Source: Haliotis asinina
Lineage: Eukaryota > Mollusca > Gastropoda > Lepetellida > Haliotidae
Length of the DNA: 64,000 bases
Reading direction: 5' to 3'
NCBI RefSeq assembly: GCF_037392515.1
Contig: NC_090281.1
Location: 52,554,753 to 52,618,752 of the forward strand
The position numbers and the translations under genes are program-made. This document shows positions 1 through 10,898 of this stretch, in pieces (the first letter of the stretch is position 1; the number at the start of each line of letters is the position of its first letter). The notes below the pieces were generated by a model. It saw nothing but the letters and a program-made list of their open reading frames with translations. It was not told the origin of the DNA and did no database searches.

Positions 1-90
1 ATACAGCTCAAACCTCTATCCTCTTCCACCTTTGTGGTGGGGGATAAAAGGTGGGAACTGCTTTAGTAATACTCAAGGATATATGTATTG

Positions 91-96
91 TTTATT
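91..96 (-). terminator. Candidate polyadenylation signal of EXOSC9
   Basis: AATAAA on the minus strand (TTTATT on plus), about 195 bases beyond the EXOSC9 stop. It is the only perfect hexamer I see between the stop and the window edge. No downstream element was confirmed. Confidence 0.5.
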
Positions 97-288
97 TTGA
101 TACTTCACACGAACCACTGGCGTGAATAACATGTTGATATGACTAATGGTGTTACCCCTTGATACATTCGGTGCCACAAGACATCACGTGTCTGCTTCGT
201 GTTAGTGAATTAACAAAATAACACAAGCTGTTTTTTGTGTATGAAATGAATTTATACAAATGATAATGTACATTGAACTAGTGGGACA

Positions 289-361
289 TTATTTCTTTTT
301 CTTCTTCTTGCCTTTCCTGTCTGCAGACTTTTCACTTGAGGCTTGTGCTGGCTTTGTGGGT
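289..361 (-). CDS. EXOSC9: EXOSC9 exon 14 (residues 409-432), lysine-rich end and stop
   Basis: Encodes PTKPAQASSEKSADRKGKKK then KKK and a TAA stop at 291-289. A basic terminus is also present in human EXOSC9 (KRRKKKR), where it is thought to act in nuclear targeting. Acceptor TCTTGCCAG. Phase fits exon 13. Confidence 0.88.
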
Positions 362-3300
362 CTGGCAAGACAAAGACAACTATCAGTATGGTCATGTGAC
401 AGAAATAGCATGAGAAAGTCATCCTCAAATATCAAGGACATTACATTCACATTCTATAATTTTCAGCAGGTAATAAGACATCACTGCACCAAGGCATGAC
501 ATTTTAAACTTACAAGAGCGCAGTTTAGTCCCAGTTTGAATGAACCATTTTATGCCAGAAGAAATCTGAACATGAGTAAAGATACCATTAAATTTGAAAA
601 GGAACACATTTATGGACAGACAACTTCTTTACTGCAACTGACTGTTGTCTGCACCTACTGCAATATAGTAGTTGTTTATGCATGTAAGTGTTTCACATTT
701 TCACACTGTTTCTAAATGCCACTTAAAGAAACCATCAAGTTTATAGGAAATCAATTGAAGCATGCCTCAAGTCAGCCACCTCGTTCAATATTCATGCCAC
801 GGACCCCAAATTTACTATTGTGAATTGGACCTGAAACAAACTGACCCAGGTACTTTCATGATCTTCATACAAACATAGGATGGTGAGGAGTTGTTTTGAC
901 GGAGGATCATCCAAAGGTGATGTTCAGGGGGAAAGTGACGACTGATCTCAAAAACTCTACCTCGTCTACCTGTTACCTAACTGTTTACTTCCAGACAAAC
1001 AAGGTGGTCAGACTTGCTGACTTGTTTGAAACATGTCGTCAGTTCCTAATTGCACAGGCCTAAGCTCATGCTGTTGATCACTGGACTGTAATTGCTTACA
1101 ATCTGATATGTATCACACATCATGCGGGTACTTGTTTATTGTGTTTATTGTCATGATATCTTAATATGGTTCACATGGTCTACGACTCATGAAGATCCAG
1201 GTTAGAATTGGTCTTCAGTAACCCATGCTTGTCGCAAGAAGCAAATAATTGGATTGGTTAGCCAGGCTCACTGATTTAGTTGACACATGTCATCACTGTA
1301 TCCCAATTTTGTAGATCAATGCTCATGCTGTTTATCACTGGATTATCTGGTCATGACTATTATTCACAGACCGCAGCCATATAGCTGGAATATTGGTGAC
1401 AGTGGCAAAAACATAACTCACTCACTCAAGATACCCACCTTTGAGTCAGTAGGTCATCGTGACTCAGTGTCATAGTTGTCTCCTCTTCACTGCCACTGTC
1501 AAGGTCAATGACTGAAATGAAATAACCAAAGCATCACGAGCCCAACATCATAAATGATAATTTGAGAAAACATTATGTGCATTTCAACAATGTGACAGAA
1601 ATTAGAAAAGCAGTGACTAGCCATCACTTGCAGGTTTGCCTGTTTGTTGTTTAATGTCACATTCAGCTATATGTAATATGTAAGTAATCGAGTCTGAGCG
1701 AGACAATCCAATGATTAACATCATGAGCATGGAAGTTTTTCAGTTGGGACACGATGACATGTCAACAAAATCAATGTGTCTGACCACCAGATCCCATAAG
1801 TTGCCTCTTATGACAAGCATGGGTTACTGGTATTCTGCAAATCACACACTCAGTCTTTTCAGCTGAGTTTACATGCAGGCTATCATTTTTACTATAGAGA
1901 GGTAACTTCTGCATAGACAATGTGAATAATAATTCATCTATAACAGAGTCAACATAGAACATTCTACACCTCCATCAAACACCTGAGGTCTTTATCAGGA
2001 CCTTACCTTCATGTTGGTTATCTCCCTTGCCCTGTATACTTGAGGCAGCAGCAGCAGCAGCATCTGCCATAGCTTCTGTTGCAACATCTACATCTATTTC
2101 CCATGTACTCTGACCTCCCTCCCCAATAGCTGCTAGACCCTTGTCCTGTAACACAAAGTTCAAACATGACTAAGGGAAAACTTCATTCAGCCATTTTAAA
2201 CTTACACTGTCCATGCATTGTTGCTCAATAGAAATGTTTTGCTACAATGGTTGGAAGCCTTGTTAAGGTATAGGAGTTACGATCATCTTAGTGCTAAGAT
2301 CACTTTATGAACAGGGCCCAAATAGACAAATGGGCATAACCATTTCTTGAATGACATGAGATATAAAATTAGCAGTGCAAGCAACTAATGATTGTCATGG
2401 TTGGCTAAACACACAGGAATGTAAAAGTGATGAGAACATTATGCTTTAGGAGCTGATACATTGTGAGTTGACTCTTGGATGTAAACTTCAGAATTCTTGT
2501 GGCTGTCTGGTTCCCCTGCTTGTTCCATTATAACTTGTTTGATAAGAGTACCTACAAATCCATGGCAGTGAGATAAATACGTGCTATTAAGTGAGGCTGT
2601 CCTTTTTGTGATGTGCATGACTTGGAGGTGGATTTTGAAGATATCCTGCCTCATAAGTGCTGTATGCTAGGCAGAAAAGTATGAAGAGTCAACATTTTTG
2701 AAAATATAACGGTGTGCATGAGAATATCTTCTCCAGATCATACTTATATCTTTGAATGAAAATAGAAAAAACAGAAAAAAAAAGGAAGAAAAAATAATCT
2801 GGTCACTGAAGTCTGTTGCTGCTGAAATTGCCCTTCTGCTCAAAGAATAATATGAACATGACAGTGAGCCTATTTTGGGCCACCCTGACTTAACACAAAC
2901 AAAAACACATTTGGAAAAGCGAGCAATATTTTTCACTTTACAAGGAGTGATTTAAAAGAATACTGAAAATGAAAATCGTGAAATTGATTATACCGTCCTT
3001 GTCATACATCATCACATTATTGACCACAGTGTACACTGAAAATGTTATACTCACCAGAATCTTTACTTCAATACTATCCTCAGGTCTGAAAAGTAACAAG
3101 ACAGAAACAATGGTAAAAGACGCAATACATTGAATACATTCTTTAGCAAATCAAAACCCAAACTGTAGACTTAGACAATGAAGTGTACAATATAGTACAC
3201 TTACGTCATACCAGTACTGTGGGTCTAAAGAAGTTGATAATATGGCAATAATGTGGAGTCACAGTAGGTGGGAAAGGTACAGTCTGAAGTAAAGGAAAAG

Positions 3301-6300
3301 GAGAGTGTTTGAAACTCCCCAGAAATCTGTATCACACCAAAGGGTTGACAAGATCTACCAGCCCAAATAAATACCGACCAGTTGTATCAAAAAGGCAAAC
3401 ACAGAGATGTTCAAATCTAATCAAGACTCTGATTGGCTCATTCAGACAACCATAATGCACAATAGTAATCAAGACTCTGATTGGCTCATTCAGACAACCA
3501 TAATGCACAATAGTAAACTTACTCAGCATAGTTGTTGTTATAAGTTAGCATAGAAATGGGGATGAGATGAAAAAATTCTTGTCTTTGATACTTTTTATGG
3601 GAAAATTGTTGAATACATTCTTACTGTTCTAGTATTAAACATCGGTTTTTCATGCATGACTCTTACTTAATGCCTTCACAGCTAACTTCTATTTGCAACT
3701 AACCTGACAATCTGTATGTCATCATCACTACTGTGAGATGCATCTGCCATCTTGTCTGCAGCATCTTCCTCCATCTCAACATCCTGGTGCTCGGTCTTGG
3801 TACCGGTTATTTTCTTTGGCTCCACTGATTCAGCAAAACCACACTTCTCACCTGATGCCCTGTCATTGAATCATCCTATTAGTACAGATGTTGAATACAA
3901 GTATGATATTCAATATTTCTGCATATTACAAGAATATTGCAAAATATTCAAGTCATTGTTCTTTCATCACATTAGTGAATAGTGAGTCACCCAGCATATG
4001 AACTACACAAGTTATCTCCCTTGCGACACATCTTGTCTGTGTCGCAAGTCGTCTTTTTGACAACTGAAATTGCAGAGGTTCGACTTAATATCATACTTCT
4101 GCATTCAGCGGCAGAGTTATGACATACTGATTTAAAATTGCTGAATAATGTTGTCTAACTCCAACCCACTGCAGGTTGCATGCATAGATTCTTAGATTTC
4201 AACTGACCTTGCCTTTCTGTCATTCTCCAGAGCTTTCAGTATGAGCTCAGATATTTCTGTTACTTTGACAACTGCTACATTTGAACATCTTAACACCTGC
4301 AGAAAAAAAACAACAAAAACACTGAGCCATTAAAGAGTGAAAGAGAGAGAAACAAAGAGAGAAAGAGAGTAAACACACGGCTCAACATTTTTACTATGTT
4401 TTACTATGTTCAAGCTGCATGATGGTGGGGTACATTTATGTGGGAATAGAACCCAGCTTGTATGTTACATGTATGAGTTATGGTTTCCCATTTTTAGCAA
4501 TATTCCAGAAATATGACAGCAGGGGGTCCATAAATGGACTTCACAAATTGTACCAATGTAGGGAGTCGAACCCGGGTCTTTGACGTGATGAGTGGACAAC
4601 CACTAGGCTACCCCACTGTTATATGAAGTGACTTGTGTTGAACACATCCTCACTGTGTGGTAACAGAGAGCCTGAAGTGATATAGGTCCTAATGTAATAA
4701 AATCCAAAGCATATCATGGTGTTGACAAACCGAGAGTCATAATTTACGATCTCCAACCAGGACTGTGGGTGCCTGATTGATTTGGCAAAAGGAAGCCACC
4801 CTGCAAATCCTTGCAAAAAAGAACCCCCAAAACAAGCACCTGTTCCTTGAGAAGTAGCATTTCTCCAGTGATCTGCAGCATACAGATCTCGCGGTGTTTG
4901 TTCATCCCAATCACCATTTTCCCATCCATCACCTTCTCTTCCACCAGGCTTGGGTCTACCAACAGGTGCTTGCTAGCAAAGCAGGGCAAAACATGTTACA
5001 ATACTATTTCACAATCACATACAAATGCATTTGCCAGCCATTACCAACCAAAGAAACAATATCTATACAAAGACATAATTGTCCCCTATAAAATTCTATT
5101 GCCAGGGTGCAATGAACATACTCTGTATCCCCTTGTAACTGTGACTTCCCTATGTGCACAAGACCTATACTTGTACGCATGATCACCCTTTCTGTATATG
5201 ACCTACCCTTGTACACTGGACCTGCCCTTATATACATGACCTACCACTGTATACATGACCTACTACTGTATACACAGGACCTAATTTTCTGTATATGACC
5301 AATCCTTGTCTACACAACCTACCACTGAAAACATGATCTATCATTGTATACCTGACCTACCCATGTACACATGACCCATCCTCCTGCATATTATCTACCC
5401 TTGTACACAGGACTTACCCTTGTATACATGACCTCCTTGTGTACACATGGTCTACCCTGAACACACAGCCTACCCTTGTACTCATGTCCTACCCATGTAT
5501 ACACCATTGTGCACATGTCCAACCCCTGTATACACCCTGTACACATATCTTCCCCTTGTATACACCCTTGTGCATAAGTTCTCCCCTTGTATACACCCTT
5601 GGGCTCATGTCCTCCCCTTGATACACCCTTGTACACATATCTTTCTCTTGAATACACCCTTGTGCACAGGTTCACCCCTTGTATACACCCTTGTGCACAT
5701 GTCCTCCCCTTGTTTACACCCTTGTACTCATGTCCTACCCCTGTATACACCCTGTACACATATCTTCCCCTTGTATACACCCTTGTGCACATGTCCTCCC
5801 CTTGTTTACACCCTTGGGCTCATGTCCTCCCCTTGATACACCCTTGTACACATATCTTTCTCTTGAATACACCCTTGTGCACAGGTTCACCCCTTGTATA
5901 CACCCTTGTGCACATGTCCTCCCCTTGTTTACACCCTTGTACTCATGTCCTACCCCTGTATACACCCTGTACACATATCTTTCTCTTGAATACACCCTTG
6001 TGCATAGGTTCACCCCTTGTATACACCCTTGTACATGTCCCCCCCTTGTACACATGTTCCCCCCTTGTACACACCCTTGTACACATGTCCCCCCCTTGCA
6101 TACATGTCCTCCGCTTGCATACACCCTTGTACTCATGTCCTCCCCTTGTATACACCTTTGTGCACATGTTCTGCCCTTGTATACACCCTTGTACACAGGT
6201 GCTCCATTTGTATACACCCTTGTACACGTCCTCCCCTTGCATACAAGTCCTCCTCTTGTATACACCCTTGTACATGTCCTCCCCTTGTATACTTCCTTGC

Positions 6301-9300
6301 ACACGTCCTCCCCTTGTATACATGTCCTGCTCTTGTATTCTTGTATACACCCTTGTACACGTCCTCCCTTGTATACACCCTTGTACACATGTCCTCCCTT
6401 GTATACACCATTATACATGTCCTGTGTAAAGATGACCTCCATTTGTTCACACAATGAGCCGTAATTCGTAACAGTTACCTACCCTTGTGTGAAGAAAGCA
6501 AATGTGCAGCATATGGGCATATGGTGTACGCTGAGAGGTACTGGGTCTCGCTCCTCTGGGCTGTGCTGAAACACACCGTAACAGCATGCTACTCTGACTG
6601 TAATACATGACGATGACATTATGTAGTCAGTGTTGATTCCCTCAGCATTAAAGTCAGTCCAGCATCATGTTGCTGTTCATACAAGCTGAAGCTGTGACTG
6701 TGTCAGGCAGCAGTATGTCTACCTTACCAGCGGCTGCTATAGCCCAAACCGGGAAAATTGATCTCCATCATTAGACTCAAGCCAGTGGGAGGAAGCTGAC
6801 ATCTGGTCAGGCCTAGTAAAGCCAAACCCTGGCTGTACTGTGACCTGTACTTTATAAATACAAGACCATATCTTCCATTTATTCTATTCTTCAAGCAGCA
6901 GTGAATATGGTTTTACACCATCTTTAGTACTAGTCCACCAATATCACAGTGGGAGACACCAGAAATGGGCTTCACACATTGTACTCATGTGTGGCATCGA
7001 ACCCGGGTCTTCAGCTTGTTGGAACAAATGCCTTGAGCACTAGGTTACCCCATCGCCCCCCTTCAAGCAGAAATGTACAAGCACCTACCACAGTGACCTC
7101 CTCCCCAGAGACTGTCACATCTGGACGTCTGAAATGCACAAAATTGATAGAAATTATTAGCTATTCCACAGCATAAGTGAAGCAATGTCCTTGTATTGCT
7201 TCCATCAACGAAAAGATGCAACCCATTTGGCAACACCCACTAGTGGACTTTATCTCCTCATGCTGATTAAGAATGGGTGGGGTTGTATCACATGATACTG
7301 TTTTGAATAATATCATAGATTTTGTCAACGATTGTTTAATGTTGATGGCTGAATGTCTATATGAAGTCATTTATATGGGGGCTGAACCTCACAGTGCACC
7401 TGCATACTCTACCCGCATACAACATAATGGACATTATCACCATGGTTACCTCAAGCTGCCACACTTATCCCACCAGGTACCCATTTACTGCTGGATGAAC
7501 CAAGGCAATTTTGAATAAACTCACTTGATTGACGTGATTAACATGTGTCATATGTGCTTCAATGTGGGGCAGGACTGAAGTAAAAGATAGTCAAGGAGCT
7601 ATCACCACTTTACGGTGTCCAGATATGTTCACCGCCCATCAATATGTATTGCCATACTAGAATAACAGAAACATACATATTGCAAAACTAACTCAGGAAA
7701 TTCTGAAGCGAGTCTCCAACGGACGACAGGCTGACCATAAAAAGTTCCACTTTCTCAAATCACTTTATACAGTGATATTTTGCAATTATTTGATAAACCT
7801 AAGCCAAACATGTATATTTTTGTCTTGACCAATGATCAAGAATCAACAGATGAAGGTTTACAAAAGAAGGGGAACCTGAACTTCCATTTTGGATAGGAAG
7901 TATAAGCATTAACAATTTATGAACGGAGAAACATTTCTTTCATAGAATGTCAAGAAACTATCACCTGACCAGGAGCATCTCCTGAAGCTTTTCATATTGC
8001 CTAACAAGCTTCAACTGAGCTGTTTCTGGGACTACTGACTCAGATGCTAAAACTTCAATTGCTAAACCTCATGTTGTTTCCTATATGCCCTGCACCCAAA
8101 TTATTTTACATTTGGACAAAAGGGCCATGACTGAGAAGTACCAAATACAGTTGGTTTAATCTAACCCTACCTGAAGTGAGTGATAGCAGCAATGGCCGCC
8201 ACACTGGCAGCATCCAACAGGTTCCCTTCATAGTTGAGAGCATGGATGTCCACGCGGATAGCCCATACCTGCAACATTAACAAAATGTGAGGAACATACT
8301 TGTCCACTCAGAAAAAAAGTAAGGACAGCCCACACCTGCAACATCAACAAGATGTGAGCAACAGACTTGTCCATTCAGGACAAAGTGTGGACAGACCACA
8401 CCTGCAACATCAACAAGATGGGAGCAACAGGATCATCCCTTCAGGACACCTGCAACATCAACACTTTGTGGGCAACAGACTTGACCCCTTGGGACCAAAT
8501 AGGAATACCCCACACCTGCATCAGCAACAAGAAATGAGCAAGAAACATGTTCCCTTGGAGACACTATACCTTCTCCCCAGCCACAATACACAGTGACTCA
8601 GTGTCGACACAACGGGACTCCTTCAGGCATCGTTCAAGAAGACGAGTCAGCTCCACACCAAACTCAGATGGCCTGGTACAGAAAAGGGATTTATATGGTT
8701 CTTCATGACATTATATTTAAAGAAATACAGCAGGACAGTTTAACCAAAGTTTTACAAAGTAATCTCTATCATAATTTATCATAGGATACTTTGCTAATTT
8801 ATAAACTTTCAAGAATTTTGACACTTATGTACTATATACATACTGGTTGCCTGAAAACTTCAAATGACATGACGCATAAAGGGTTCATTATAACCTGAGT
8901 GTATGAGACTTGAGCAAACAATTTCATTCCTGAGATTTGCTTTATATCATACCTCCCTATTTCAAAACTTGGTGAAGCCATGGGAGATAACTCCACATTG
9001 ACAAACAGAACTCCATCTGTTGGTCGTGTAGGTTTTGGTTCTGTAATTTCACATGACACTTGAGCTAAAACCCTGAAAAAGAAATATGAAATACTTTCTT
9101 TTATCTGTATCTGACTCCTGATACAAATAAAATTCCATCTAATAACCATTAATGTGGTTTCTTTCATAATACATTATTATTTAATAATACTGTTGATGGT
9201 GAATATAACCATGGATTTGAAAGGTGGATCATGTTCGTTCATCAGTACGTATTAACAAGTCGTACAAACTTAGTAACCATGGTAAGTGTTGTACTCTTCC

Positions 9301-10842
9301 TAGTCTCCACAGAAACATAATCAATTAGAACATGACAACCAATGATCCATGTAAAGGGTATCAGGTACATTCCCTAGAGTTTCCGCTGTGTCAATGACTA
9401 ATGAGACAGAGTTGTCAATAAGCCGCACTTATGAGTCATGTTTAATTAGCTCCTCATAAATATACAGATAAATAACTACAACCTTTAACCCAAATCAACA
9501 AAAAGTTCCTTGATGAGCAAAAACAAACAGAAACTCAAATTATTCAATCATTATGAATGGAATAGACAGTAAATTTGTACATAGTAAAATACTTGAAATA
9601 AAGAATGGAAATGGATTGGTCAACCTCACTAGTAAATGAACAATTCTTTTGATTTTATAATAATCATATCTCTCTGAAGTAAATGAATACAAAGCCCACC
9701 AATATGTCTGTTACTGGTAACAATCACAGCCAATAATGGGTTCTGGAAAGGTAAAACACCCCAAAACAACAAAATTCATACTTTATTAGAAATAGCAAGT
9801 GAGTGAGTTTAGTTTTATACCGCATTCAGCAATGTTCCAGCTATTTAGCAACAGTCTGTAAATAATCAAGTCTGCACCAGACAACCCAGTGATCAACAAC
9901 ATGAGCACTGATCTGTGCAAATGAGAACCAATGACATGTCAACCAAACCTGACCACCTGATACCATCAGTTGCCTCTTACGACAAACATAGCAAGTCTTT
10001 TGTTGCAAGCATGGGTTGCTGAAGACTTATTCTACCCCAGATGTTCATGGGTCAATCAAATGTAAATGTGATAGATTTAGAGATGGCAGGTAACATATCA
10101 TAGGAAGTTCCCTCCTAAGATATACCTTGTGTCTCCTAACTGAACTTGACAGCAGCCTCGATCCACTCCAAATGATATCTTTAGTTTCCTGTAATCGTAT
10201 GCTTGTCTTCCATCAAATCTCTGCAAAGCAATGAAGGAACAAAGGGCAATAAAGATGCTGATTTTCATCTAGCTACATCAGTAATTCTGTAAGATATATC
10301 ATATGTGAGCTTGGTAAAGTTAGCCATTGATAAACTTCATACATGTTGATAGCTGTTCACTAAATATTGACTGAATCTTATTAGATACAGGACATGTAGC
10401 TTTGAGCAAAAATGTCTGACAGAAATGAATATATTTCACATCATTGTTGTGTGGTACACTGTTTTACCATGAATTACTAACAGAAAAATGTCCTGAACAT
10501 AATTTAGAAGCAGATCAGGAATTAAGTCCTAAATTTGCACATTGTGTCAGAAAATGAAAAATATTTTTTCTATCAAACAAATTAATTCACAGTATTATCC
10601 ACAACACATTTTTCATATCAAAAATCATTAATAATCTTTCCTATTGACTACACTTCCTAATATTGATCATTTTAGTCAGACATACAGTTTGGTGAAAACA
10701 TTCCTGTTAACGGTATTCCAGTCATATCAGGAGAAATATTCTGATATCTGAGTAAACCTTTGGCTGATTTAGGTGTGAGAAGTTTACTCACTTGGCACTC
10801 ATAATTGAGGGTTCTGGCACATTTTGACATCTTGAAAGTAAG

Positions 10843-10898
<56 letters not shown>

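Noticed and set aside
1975..2163. Stand-alone small protein on the minus strand
   Set aside because: It is EXOSC9 exon 12 read through its splice sites.
5391..6464. Long overlapping ORFs up to 280 codons on both strands
   Set aside because: They are by-products of the minisatellite in EXOSC9 intron 7; several frames and both strands are open at once.
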